Shown here one piece after another: positions 11,648-23,200 of a stretch of DNA of 64,000 bases. The notes beneath the pieces were generated by a model. That model did no database searches. It was not told where the DNA came from and saw only the letters and a program-made list of their open reading frames with translations. Origin of the DNA: Ovis canadensis (lineage: Eukaryota; Chordata; Mammalia; Artiodactyla; Bovidae); assembly GCF_042477335.2 (NCBI RefSeq), contig NC_091247.1:231583001-231647000 (forward strand). Direction: 5' to 3'. Numbering within the stretch: position 1 is the stretch's first letter; the number at the start of each line of letters is the position of its first letter. Both the position numbers and the translations under genes were made by a program.

Positions 11648-13737
11648 GTCAGTTCAGTTCAGTCGCTCAGTCATGTTGGATTCATTTTGACCCCATGGAC
11701 TGCAGCATGCCAGGCCTCCCTGTCCATCACCAACCCCCAGAGCCTGCTCAAACTCATGTCCTTCAAGTCAGTGATGCCATCCAACCACCTCATCCTCTGT
11801 CGTCCCTTTCTTCTCCTGCCTTCAATCTTTTCCAGAATCAGGGTCGTTTCTAATGAGTCAGTCTCCACATCAGGTGGCCAAAGTATTGGAGCTTCAACTT
11901 CAGCATCAGTCCTTCGAATGAATATTGAGGACTGATTTCCTTTAGGATGGACTGTTTGGATCGCCTTGCAGTCCAAGGGACTCTCAAGAATCTTCTCCAA
12001 CACCACAGTTCAAAAGCATCGATTCTTCAATGCTCAGCTTTCTTTATGGTCCAACTCTCACATCCATACATGATCACTGGAAAAGCCATAGCCTTGACTA
12101 GATGGCCCTTTGCAGCAAAGTAATGTGCTGTCTAGGTTTGTCATAGGTATTCTTCCAAGGAGCAAGTGTCTTTTAATTTCATGGCTGCAGTCACCATCTG
12201 CAGTGATTTTGGAGCCCAAGAAAATAAAGTCAGTCACTGTTTCCACTGTTTCCCCATCTATTTGCCATGAAGTGATGGGACTGGATGCCATGATCTTCGT
12301 TTTCTGAATGTTGAGCTTTAAGCCAACTTTGTCACTCTCCTCTTTCACTTTCATCAAGAGGCTCTTCAGTTCCTCTTCACTTTCTGCCATAAGGGTGGTG
12401 TCATCTGCATATCTGAGGATATTGATGTTTCTCCTGGCAATCTTGATTTCAGCTTATGCTTCATTTAGCCCAGCGTTTCGCATGAGGTACTTAGCATAGA
12501 AGTTAAATAAGTAGGGTGACAACATACAGCCTTGTACTCCTTTCCCAATTTGGAACCAGTCCATTATTCCATATCCAGTTCTAACTGTTGCTTCTTGACC
12601 TCCATACAGATTTCTCAGGAGGCAGGTCAGGTGGTCTGGTATTCTCATCTCTTAAAGAATGTTCCACAGTTTGTTGTGATCCACACAGTCAAAGGCTTTG
12701 GCATAGTCAATAAAGCAGAAATAGATGTTTTTCTGGAACTCTCTTGCTTTTTCTATGATCCAGCGGATGTTGGCAATTTGATCTCTGGTTCCTCTGCCTT
12801 TTCCAAATCCAGCTCAAACATCTGGAAGTTCTCGGTTCACGTACTATTGAAGACTAGCTTGGAGAATTTTGAGCATTACTTTGCTGGCATGTGAGATGAG
12901 TGTAATTGTGTGGTAGTTTGAACATTCTTTGGCATTGCCTTTTCCTTTGGGATTGGAATGACAACTGAAGTTTTCCAGTCCTGTGGCCACTGATGAGTTT
13001 TGTTTGTTTTTTTTTTCACTGCTGAGTTTTCCAAACTTGCTGGCGTATTGAGTGCAGCACTTTCACAGCATCATCTTTCAGAGTTTGAAATAGATCAGTT
13101 GGAATCACCTCCACTAGCTTTGTTCGTAGTGATGCTTTCTAAGGCCCACTTGACTTCACACTCAAGATGTCTGGCTCTAGGTGAGTGATCACACCATTGA
13201 GATTATCTGTGTTGTGAAGATCTTTTTTTTTGTACAGTTCTGTGTATTCCTGCCACCTCTTCTTAATATCTTCTGCTCCTGTTAGGTCCCTACCATTTCT
13301 GTCCTTTATTGAGCCCATCTTTGCATGAAATGTTCCCTTGGTATCTCTAATTTTCTTGAAGAGATCTCTAGTCTTTCCCATTCTATTATTTTCCTCTATT
13401 TCTGTGCATTGATCTCTGAGGAAGGCTTTCTTATCTCTCCTTGCTATTCATTGGAACTCTGCATTCAAATGGATATATCTTTCCTTTTCTCCTTTGCCTT
13501 TAGCTTCTCTTCTTTTCATAGATATTTGTAAGGCCTCCTCAGACAGCCATTTTGCCTTTTTGCATTTCTTCTTCTTGGGGTCTTGATCACTGCTTCCTGT
13601 ACAATGTTGCAAACCCCTGTCCATAGTTCTTCAGGCACTCTGTCTGTAGATTTAGTTCCTTGAACCTATTTGTCACTTCCACTGTATAACTGTAAGGGAT
13701 TTGATTTAGATCATACCTGAATGGTCTAGTGGTTTAT
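11648..13737 (-). mobile_element. BovB, minus strand, about 2.1 kb
   Basis: It begins at the reversed 3' tail ('cagttcagttcagtcgctc') and runs through the reverse-transcriptase region. Frames on the minus strand at 12390-12058, 12648-12454 and 13381-13139 carry recognisable RTE reverse-transcriptase segments. It has several stops and frameshifts. At 13737 it abuts a plus-strand BovB head to head. Confidence 0.92.
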
Positions 13738-14326
13738 CCTACTAGAACGGTTCTAAGAAGACCTACAAGACCTAGAACTAACAAACACCAAAAAAGATGT
13801 TCTTTTCATCATAGGGGACTGGAATGCAAAAATAGGAAGTCAAGAGACATCCTGAGTAACAGACAATTTTGACCTTGGAGTACAAAATGGAGGAGGGCAA
13901 AGGCTAACAGAGTTTTGCCAAGAGAACGCACTGGTCATAGCAAACACCCTCTTCCAACAACACAAGAGAAGACTCTACACATGGACATCACCAGATGGTC
14001 AACACCAAAATCAGATTGATTATATTCTTTGCAGCCGAAGATGGAGAAGCTCTATACAGTCAGCAAAGACAAGACCGGGAGCTGACTGTGGCTCAGATCA
14101 TGAGCTCCTTATTGCCAAATTCAGACTTAAGTTGAAGAAAGTAGGGAAAACCACTAGACCATTCAGGTATGACCTGGATCAAATCCCTTACAATTATACA
14201 GTGGAAGTTACAGGTGGATTCAAGGGATTAGATCTGATAGACAGAGTGCCTGAAGAACTATGGACGGAGGTTCTTGACATTGCACAGGAGGCGTGTTCCA
14301 AACCATCCCCAAGAGAAAGAACTGAA
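13738..14326 (+). mobile_element. BovB endonuclease-region fragment, head to head with the previous BovB
   Basis: The plus-strand sequence encodes the end of the apurinic-type endonuclease domain (a GDWNAK motif near 13818-13835, with a stop shortly after) and continues to the linker before the reverse transcriptase. The last 160 bp or so (from 'accattcaggtatgacc' near 14158) represent the same BovB region as the left neighbour's inner end, in diverged form. Confidence 0.9.
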
Positions 14327-14465
14327 GTGTATTGACATACAGCACTGTGTTATTTTCCGGTGAGCAGCAGGGTTACTTGGTTATACTGACGTATACATGT
14401 GCGTTTCCCAGATTCTTTCCCCTCTTGGCTGTTACAGAACACTGAGGGTAGTTTTGCATGCTATA

Positions 14466-14795
14466 TGGTTGCTGTTGAGTCGCTCGGCGTTGTTGACTCT
14501 TTGTAGCCCCGTGGACTGCAGCACGCCAGGCCTCCTTCTCCATCACCAGCTCCTGGAGCCTGCTCAGACTCGTGTCCATCGAGTCGGTGATGCCATCCAA
14601 CCATCTCATCCTCTGTCGTCCCCTCCTCCCGCTTTCAATCTTTCCCAGCATCAGGGTCTTTTCCAATGAGTCAGGTCTTTGCATCAGGTGGCCAAAGTAC
14701 TGGGGCCTCAGCTTCAGCATCAGTCTTCCAGTGAACATTCGGGGCTGATCTCCTTCAGGAGGGACTGGCTGGGTCTCCGTGCAGCGCTGTTCAAT
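14466..14795 (-). mobile_element. BovB 3' fragment
   Basis: Reverse BovB 3' end ('gactgcagcacgccaggcc' through 'ctgatctccttcaggaggg'). Confidence 0.88.
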
Positions 14796-15457
14796 GGGTC
14801 CTCCTTACCCCGTCAGTCCTGAATTGGAGCATAACCGCGTCTCTGTGGCGCTGGTCTTTTGTGCGTGCCACTGTGGAGCCGCCATACGCACACACACATC
14901 CCTTCCTTTGAGCCTCCCTTCCACGCCATGGGATGGCACTCAGTCACAAAAAGGAGTGCAGGTGACTTAGTTGATGTGTCCAGCACTTTGTTTATATACT
15001 CTATGTATAGTGGTGTGTATATATTACCCCTAACTCCTAACCCCCCACCTTCCCCTTTGGTAACTGGAAGTTTCTCCATCGATGAATCTCTTTCATATGT
15101 AAGTTCGTTTGCATCACTTTAAAATAGAGATCCCATATATGAGCAGTGTCGTATGATATTGGTCTTTCTCTGTGTGGTTCACTTCACTTGGCGTTGCCAT
15201 CCTTTTTTTCAGCTACGTTGCACAGCTCTGGGGATTCCAGTTCCTCGACGAGGGCCACAGCATGGCAGCGCCACTCCCTGGGCACTGGTCCCCCGGGAGC
15301 ACCTTAGGCTCACCCATGTTTCTGCAGGGCACACCATTCACTGAGTTCATGGCTCAGGAGCAGCGCGTTGCATATGTGTGCCACGGCTTCTGTCCATCCT
15401 CTGACATCGAGGCTGCTTCCATGTCTTGGGGACTGTAAACAGTGTTGCCACGAGCAT

Positions 15458-15672
15458 TGTTGCTGGCTAGTCACTAAGTCGTGTCCAACGCTTTTGTGAC
15501 CCCCAAAAACTGTCGCCCGTCAGGCTCCTCTGTCCAAGGGACTTCCCAGGCAGGAACACTGGAGTGGGTTGCCACTTCCTTCTCCAGGAGATCTTCCCGA
15601 CCCAGGGAATGAACCTGCATCTCTTACATCGGCAGGTGGACTCTTTATCACCGAGCCAGCTGGGAAGCCTGC
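15458..15672 (-). mobile_element. Bov-tA SINE
   Basis: Reverse Bov-tA ending at its head ('ccagctgggaagcc'), inserted in L1. Confidence 0.82.
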
Positions 15673-15689
15673 CATGAACATCAGAAGTG

Positions 15690-15905
15690 AAGTGGAATGA
15701 AGTGATAGTTGCTTAGTCACGTGACCCCTCTTTGTGACCCCATGGACTGTAGCCCACCAGGCTCCTCCCTCTATGGGATTCTCCAGGCAAGAATACTGCA
15801 GTGGGTCGCCATTCCTTTCTCCAGGGGACCTTCCTGACCCAGGGCTCGAGCCCAGGCCTCCCGCATTGCCGGCGGATTCTTTCCCAGCTGAGCCGCCGGG
15901 AAGCC
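15690..15905 (-). mobile_element. Bov-tA SINE
   Basis: A second Bov-tA in the same orientation, only about 20-35 bp from the previous one, ending 'gagccgccgggaagccc'. Confidence 0.85.
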
Positions 15906-16129
15906 CTGTGAACGTCAGGGTGCACGTGTATTTCTGATTTAGAGTTTTCCTCAGATATATGCCCGGTGGTGGGACTGCAGGATCATATGGTAGCTCTGTT
16001 TCTAGTTTTGAAGGCACCTCCATACTTTTCTCTGTAGTGGCTGCATGAGTTCACATTCCCATCAACAGCGTAGGAGGGTTCTCTCTCCTCACCCTCTCCA
16101 GCACTGATCGCTTGTGGAGTTCTTTAAAA

Positions 16130-16362
16130 AAAGATTTGTTTATATCTGGCTGCTCTGGGTCTGCAAGGGCTTTCTCTAGTGTGAGGCTGCTCTTTGTCAA
16201 GGAGCTCAGGCTTCTCTTGCCTGAGCACGGCTCAGTAGTTGTGGCGCACAGGCTTAGTTGCTCTGTGTCATGTGGGATCTTCCTGGACCAAGGATTGAAC
16301 CCATGTACCTTGCATCGGCAGGCAGATCCTTAACCACTGGAAGGCTTACTTCTCAGGGAAGC
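16130..16362 (-). mobile_element. CHR-type SINE
   Basis: Reverse CHR body ('cttagttgctctgtgtcatg', 'gaacccatgtaccttgcatc') inserted in the minus-strand L1. Confidence 0.75.
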
Positions 16363-16399
16363 CTAACTTTTTGATGGTGGCCATCTGACCAGTGTTTGT

Positions 16400-16960
16400 T
16401 GCACTTCTATACACTGACAACAAACTCGCAGAAACAGAAATTAGGGAAACAATCCCACTTACCACTGCATCAAAGAGAATAAAGTACCTGGGTGGCTCAG
16501 ATGGTAAAGAGTCTGCCTGCAATGCAGGAGACCCGGGTTTGATCCGTGGGTTGGGAAGATCCCCTGGAGAAGGAAACGGCAACCCACTCCAGAGATCCAG
16601 CACCATGCGTGCTGGCAGGCAGGTGACTGCCTCCATCCCTGTTTTGTGTCATTTCTGAGGTAATCTTGCCTGGAGAATCCCACGGATGGAAGAGCCTTGC
16701 AGGTACAGTCCATGGGGTCACAGAGGGTCGGACACGACTGAGCGACTTCACTTTCATTTTCAAGGAGACAAAAGACCTGCGTTGTGAAAGCTAGATGTTG
16801 ATGAAAGAGATTAAAGTTGACAGAAACAGATGGAAAGATACGTGCCCTTGATTAGAAGAATTAATATTGCTAAAATGACCGCAGAGCCCGAGGCAATCTA
16901 CAGATCCAGTGCAATCCTATCAAATACGAAGGGCATTTTTTTATTTTTCTGGACCTGGAA
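16400..16960 (+). mobile_element. L1 ORF2 fragment carrying a Bov-tA
   Basis: Plus-strand L1 ORF2 sequence ('acttaccactgcatcaaaga') at 16400-16485 resumes at about 16790-16960 ('ttaatattgctaaaatgacc'). A Bov-tA lies between. Confidence 0.7.
16486..16765 (+). mobile_element. Bov-tA SINE with an internal insertion
   Basis: Normal head and body, but about 65 bp (16592-16658, from 'gagatccagcaccatgcgtg') of unassigned sequence interrupts the body. It ends 'ggtcggacacgactgagcga'. Confidence 0.8.
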
Positions 16961-17221
16961 AAAAAAAATGTGTGTGGAAACACATGTTCTCTTCATCATT
17001 CTCATATTGTTGAATGCTTATGTATTTAAGTTTTTCCATTACAAGTAACATTGTGTTATCTTTTATTTATTAATTTTTTTGCATAAACCTTTCCCTTACT
17101 CACATGGATTCCTTAAGAGGGATACCCTGTTGGGTATGAATGTTAAATCTGAGATTTATACTTTCTAAGCCTTAAATGTTATTCTAGATTTATTTATATG
17201 TATATACTCTTAACATAAAGT

Positions 17222-17640
17222 GAAAGTGAAAGTGAAGTCGCTCAGTCGTGTCTGACCCTCAGCGACCCCATGGACTTCAACCTTCCAGGCTCCTCCGTCC
17301 ATGTGCTTTTCCAGGCAAGAGTACTGGAGTGGGGTGTCATTTCCTTCTTCAGTGGATGAAAGTGAAAAGTGAAAGTGAAGTTGCTCAGTCGTGTCTGACC
17401 CTCAGTGACCCCACGGACTTCAGCCTTCTAGGCTCCCCCGTCCATGGGGTTTTCCAGGCAAGAATACTGGGGTGGGTTGCCATTTCCTTCTCCAATGCAT
17501 GAAAGTGAAAAGAGAAAGTGAAGTCGCTCAGTCGTGTCTGACCCTCAGCGACCCCACGGACTTCAGCCCACCAGGCTCCTCCGTCCATGGGGTTTTCCAG
17601 GCAAGAGCACTGGAGTGGGTGCCATCGCCTTCTCTGACTC
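17222..17640 (-). mobile_element. Trimeric Bov-A SINE (BOV-A2-like with an extra unit)
   Basis: Three consecutive Bov-A monomers in reverse orientation start near 17222, 17360 and 17502. Each begins 'gaagtcgctcagtcgtgtc' or a close variant. They are joined by the usual linker 'atgaaagtgaaaa'. BOV-A2 is normally a dimer. Confidence 0.88.
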
Positions 17641-17662
17641 AACATAAACATATATGATGTTA

Positions 17663-17875
17663 TGGGCTTGCCAGGTGGCACTGGTGTTAAAGAACCTCCT
17701 GCCAACTCGGGGACATAAGAGACACAGGTTCGATCCCTGGGTCAGGAAGATCCCCTGGAGAAGGGAATGGCAGCTCACTTCAGTGTTCTTGCCCAGAGAA
17801 TCCCATGGATAGAGGAGCCTGGCAGGCAACGGCCTATTGGGTCACAAAGCGTCAGAAACGACTTAGCACGCAGGC
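17663..17875 (+). mobile_element. Bov-tA SINE
   Basis: Head 'gggcttgccaggtggcactg' and a body ending 'cgtcagaaacgacttagcac'. Confidence 0.85.
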
Positions 17876-20010
17876 ATGCATATCATGTAGTATTCTCTGG
17901 TTCACATCATTTCTGATCACACGATCTTTCTTGACTAATAAGAACGCCCGGCATTTAGTGGGCTCTGCTGCTCTCTGCTGCCTCATGCATACTAGCCGCC
18001 CATAGCAGCTGGCTCTCCAGTGGGGTAATGTCTCCATCTCACTAGGCGTTCCTCCAGCACATGTTTCAGAAAGGCGCCGGGTGCCATCCAGCGCAGTCCG
18101 GGCTCAGTGACCCAGTGGTGGGGGTCTTGCTGGGCGCTGGCACGGATCAGCTCACACGTGGATGGATCTCCCCACTTCTCAGGCCCTCAGTGCCCACTGG
18201 CCACGTGGGCTGGCAGGCAGGTGGCGCCCCCACCCCTGATTCGCGCCACTTCTGAGGATGCAGGGTCTCTGGGTCCACAGCCCCAAGCCCCTCTGCTCTT
18301 TGGAGGGAACAGGTCAGGGCCCTGCTGCGGAGGCGATGGGCACAGGGCTCTAAGGAGGCCACTGCAGGCCAGACCTGCCCGGGGCCCGTTTCCTTGATCT
18401 TTATTTTTGCCTCGATGGGAGTCTGTGCTAGCTAAGCCACGACGGCACAGCCAGAACAGCTCCTCGCGTGTCACAGTCCCTGTGGGCGACCCCGGGCGCT
18501 TCTGACGTCTGTCACCTTTCCCGCAGTGCTGCGTTTTCACTCTCTCTGGAAAGATAAGAGGGAAATGCTTCCACTGTTTGGAAGGTGACACGTCTCCAGG
18601 CACTTTCCCACAGGGAGTTTCTCCTTGCAGGGCAGGGCTTGCCTCTATCTGGGTTTTGAAAAGTCAGGTGTTTCCTTTCCCCAGGGGAGGGGCCTGGACC
18701 CTTGCTTGGCCAGCTGTGCCTCTGGGACCCATCCCAGGCCTCAGCACCTCGTGAAGCTGGTGTCCTAAGGCGCCCCTGGTGGACCTGGCTAGGGGACCCG
18801 TCTGCTCTCTGACCACAGCCTGGCGCTCAGACGATGGCATGGTCTTCTGGTGCTGGGTGGAGGTGTGGTGGGTACTGCATGGCCTGTACTGAGGTGCAGA
18901 TGCTGGGATCATCTCCATCCTTGCAAGGTCGCTGGACCCCAGACTTACCCAGACACAGAGAGGTCCACCTTAAGGCAGGGCCCCTTGCTCCCTCTGACTG
19001 TCACTTAATACGCCTGGCGCGGGGGGGTGGTGGGAGAGCACGGGTGGGTGAGACGCCTGAGGCTCACCAGGGCCCGGGCGGGGTGCCAGGGACAGGCCTT
19101 GGCCCTCTCGCTGCCCTAGTCAGGGAGAGTCCTCTGCCCCCAGCGACGAACAAGCACTTGTGACGAGGTGCCTGCCCTTGTCCCAGGAGCTCCAGGCTCT
19201 TTCCGAGTCTGGCCCCAGCTGGCACCTGTCCTGAGATTTACTCCTCGGTTGAAGAGAGGAGCAGATGGAGGAGACAAAGCTTGTGCCCTGAGCAGCCACG
19301 TGCTGCGGGGGCCTGAGTCCTGGAGAGGAGGGAGGGGCGGGGTGAGAGGAGGCTGGCGAGACCAGGCTGATGGGGCGCTGGGGCTGGAGGGGGGTCCTGG
19401 AGGTTCCAGGGCTGGCCAGAGGGGCCTCTGGCAGTCGAGATGGCCCAGAGAGGCCAGGAGGCTCTGGAAGGTTGTGATGAGCCAGGCCAATAAAGAGGAA
19501 AACACAACTTTTGGATCTTCCTTCCTTTGTCCACTCATTACTCTCGATGGCTTAAAACTGCCTTTTGACAACGGTCCCATCTCTGAACTCAGCGTCAAGA
19601 GGGTCCAGAGGCAGCTGGATGGAGGGGACTGGGAGCCACTCTCCCGAGTACCCCGTCCCCAGGAGTGGGGCCACGGCTTCAGGCCTGCGTCCCTCCCCGC
19701 TGCCCATCTGCGTGTGGACCAAGCTTGGGGGTCAGGACCCCCACCCCATCCCTCTTCTAAGGGAGACGCCCCCACCCCTGCAGAGCGGAACGGTCTTCTC
19801 GGGTTCCCGGTAACTTCATCAGGGCCTCCTCGTGTTGCTGCAGCTACAGATAACATCTCCCTGTGGGTAACTCTTCCCTGGCAGAGCCCCGGAGACTGGC
19901 CCGAGCTCAGCGGAGGGACCCGAGCTGAGGGTCTGTTGGGCAGAAGAGTGGCTGGGCTGCCGGGGCAGTGCTGCCGGGCACCGCCATCCGCCCCTGGACC
20001 CGCAGAAAGA
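17876..20010. other. Unique sequence upstream of KLHDC7B
   Basis: Mostly unique and increasingly GC-rich. Long frames lie open on both strands at 19168-20142 (+) and 20099-19116 (-), about 325 codons each, overlapping almost fully. This pattern is expected by chance in GC-rich DNA, and neither protein is recognisable. An upstream exon or divergent non-coding transcript could lie here, but no splice structure is evident. Confidence 0.45.
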
Positions 20011-20037
20011 GGGGGGGCGGGGGCGGGCGGGGCCGGG
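20011..20037 (+). promoter_or_regulatory. GC-box cluster, putative KLHDC7B promoter
   Basis: Overlapping GGGGCGGGG-type Sp1 sites lie about 240 bp upstream of the start codon in a CpG-rich stretch (about 19.9-20.4 kb). I see no TATA box. The promoter role is inferred from position and composition. Confidence 0.5.
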
Positions 20038-20277
20038 GAGGCCCGAGCTCCTGGAGCTGCGGGGAGTTGTTCTGACCCCCCCGCTCGACGGAGGCCCACC
20101 TTCCCGGGTCCGCGGCACGGCCCGCAGGCACAGCCTCCTTAGCCAGGCAGCCCTCTGGGCGGGGCACGTCGCAGGCCCATCTGCGGCACCCGGGAGGGCC
20201 TAAAGCCCTAGTGTCGCGCAGCACGCAGCTTCCCAGCCTGCTGCCCGGCGCCTCTCGCCGGGTCGGCGGCCCAGACC

Positions 20278-23200
20278 ATGGCCCAGAGCGCCTCAGAGGC
20301 TGGCGGCCTCGCCTGGGGTTGGGACGGGGACGTGGACGAAGACTGGGAGGGCGCCGCGCTGACCCTGCTGGCCCTGGCCGTCGTGGCCGCCACGGCGCTG
20401 GCTCTGCACTGGTTTGGCTCCGCGCAGGACCAGGAAGTGCCGGGACCAGCCCTCTGGCCTTCGCAGGTGGGAGCAGCTGGGCCAGCCCTACCCCCGAAGC
20501 ACAAGGTCAGTGGCGTTGTTGAGGGTCACGGCTCAGGGCAGGGAAAGCCAGGCCCTGCAGGACGTGGCCAGGGTAGTCCAGCTGCAGTGGGCGCCCAGGA
20601 TCAGGAGCCCCAGGGCAGCGGAAGTCTGGCTGCTGCAGCCTCCCCTCCCCTTAAGATGCCAGCAGGGGAGGGGGCCAGTGGAGGGGCCTTGGGACCCCCT
20701 GAAACCCTCCAATGTAGAGGGAAGGAGGCTCGCAGGTCAGGCTCTGCTCTCCCGGGTGGGAGCAAAGCTGAAGGGTCATCTGCACCCCTCCTGATACACT
20801 TCACCCCTCGGGATCCTGGCAGAGAAGTGGAGGTGCGGGGGGAGGCAGGGGGTGCCCGAGGCAAGGCCCCTGTCCACAGGGCAGGACGGGACAGTCGCCC
20901 CTGGCAACAAGGGCGGGGGCCACCTGCCTCGAGGGGGCAGAGCCCCGGCAGCCGGTGGGGGCAGGTGGACTCAGGACGGAGCGGCTGTCGCCGGCCAAAG
21001 CTGGACGCCCTGTCTCTGGGCTCTGTGGTGAGCGTGTGGGATGCTGTGGGTGCAGCCAGCAGCCTGCCCGCAGGCTCCCGGGGGCTCCTGTTCCCCCAGG
21101 AGCCGCCCCCATTGTGCAGCCTGCAGACTGGGCCCTTGATGGGTGTCTCAGAGAGGGGGCTTGGGGAGAGCGGCCCCCAAGCTGCCCAAGGCCTAGCTCT
21201 GGACTCGGCAGCCCCAGCCGGCGAGAACGAGGAGGCTGCGACCCTGGCCCCCAGGGAGTCTCAGGGGTCCCCAGCCGCCACTGGAGGCTGGCCCTGGGTG
21301 AGGAGGGAGGTCCTGGTCACTGGGAGCTTCAGCCAGGCCCCGGGCCCTGTGAGCCTATCACCAGAGGGGCCCCAGGGGGGACGCCCTCTCTTGTCACTGG
21401 TGCAGAGGACCACAGAGGCCTGCACTGTGGGATGGGCTGGGGCTAATGGCTCTGGAGATCACATTTCCTTCAGTTCAGGGCCTGGAGGGACAAAGGAGCA
21501 AGGGGCCCACGGCATTAGAGAAGGGAGAGGGTCCCTGCGAGGCCGGGTGGCCTGTGGTTCTGCAGACATTTGCAGCTACATCTCCTCCCCTAGCTCCTCG
21601 GCCACGACCCCGCCATGCACCCCTAAACCCCTTCCACCCCCAGGGTCCCCACCCGCAGCACACGCCCGCCCCAGTCTCGTACCTGGAGCCCCGATTCCTC
21701 CGATCTCCTTTCCTTCAGACTCTTTGACCCTTGGAGTGAGCCAGAGTCCTGCTGCGGGGTCCTCCTCCCCAGCGCCGACCCCTGCCCCCCCCACAGGTGC
21801 CCCTCCTCCAGCACCATCCGCTGCCCCCTCACCAGCTGCAGCCCCCTCGGCTGCTAGTGGATCAAGGCTTGCATCTCGGGAGCCGAGTGTTGTTCTCTGC
21901 AAGGACCATCAGCAGGGGCAGCTCTCAACCAGCTGGGGAAACCTTATTTCGATGGTTCTCAGGAGTCACCCCTTTCCCAGGCCAGAGAGGACCCAAGGGA
22001 GAGCCCTGAGGACCGCTCTGGAGAGTCCCAGCCATCCGGGCGCAGCATCACCCTCTGAGATCAGAGAGTCGGCTGCTCCCCCAGAGGAGGACAGGCATAG
22101 CACAGAGGGGCTGGCCACAAGGGCGGGTCCAGGGGGCCTGGAGGAGGCTGGAGCCCAGCCACAGCAGAGTCACGCTGAGACTGAGGGGGCGGCTGCTGCA
22201 GGCACCCCCTCAGGCCCGAGAGGGGACAGAACCGAGGAGAAATATCCAGACTCGCTGCTGAGGGGAGCCGCAGAGCCCATGGCCCCCTTGCCGCCCCCAG
22301 AGCAGATCCAGCCTGGCTCTTCACCCTCTCTGGCTACAAGGCGGGACCCCCAACCAGTCCCGAGGCCCCGGAAACGCAGCTTGTGTGAAATGTCCCAGAG
22401 CCCCAAGCAGGAGGCCAGCCGGACGGCCCCAGGGCAGCACCAGGGACGGGTGTCCGAGGCAGGGCCTCCCCCTTCAGGCCCCGGGCAGGGCCTCGGGGAG
22501 GGCCTTGGGGAGAAGCAGGAGGAGGCCCGGAAGCTCATGGGGTTTCTGCAGAGGCCAGGAGGCTGGGGGGTGGCGGAGGGGCCCCGGAAGTCCAGGGCCT
22601 CCGCCGTGGCTCTGCCCCGATGGTTGGACTTGGGCAGTTGCCTGGAGGCACTGGCCTCTGCCCAGCAGCACGGGGACCCTGGCTTGGCCCAGGAAACCTA
22701 TGCCTGGATGAGCGACAATCTGCTTCACGTGCTGAGAGAGCCGAACCTCTACCGGCAGCTGAGTGGGGCTGACCGGGAGCGCATCGTGAGCCTGCGCACC
22801 GGCCGCGGCCCGGCGGTGCTGGGGGCCCTGGTGCTGCCGGGCCTCTACGGGGTGAGCCGCTCTGGGCTCACACGGGACTCCCCTGCGGCGGAGGCTCTTG
22901 CCGTGGGGCCCGCGGCCCTGCCTCCGCCCGCATATCTGCACGTGTTCCACCCCGGAGAGAACAGCTGGCGGCCGCTGACCAGGGTGCCTCGGGAGGCCCC
23001 GCTGCGCGGCTGCGGCCTCTGCACCCTGCACAACTACCTGTTCCTGGCGGGGGGCATCCGCGGCTCTGGCCCCGAGGCCGTCTGCTCCAACGAGGTGTTC
23101 TGCTACAACCCTCTGACCGACGTCTGGAGCCAGGTGCGGCCCATGCAGCAGGCGCGCGCCCAGCTCAAGCTAGTGGCGCTGGACGGGCTGCTCTACGCCA

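Larger units (their letters stand above)
14327..16395 (-). mobile_element. L1, minus strand, broken up by four or more insertions
   Basis: L1 3' UTR and ORF2 segments appear at about 14327-14465, 14800-15457, 15906-16125 and 16363-16395. Between them lie a BovB fragment, two Bov-tA SINEs and a CHR SINE. Confidence 0.75.

Noticed and set aside
17222-17640. CRISPR-like array of regular repeats
   Set aside because: The repeats are Bov-A SINE units of about 140 bp in a mammalian genome. There are no short repeats with unique spacers.
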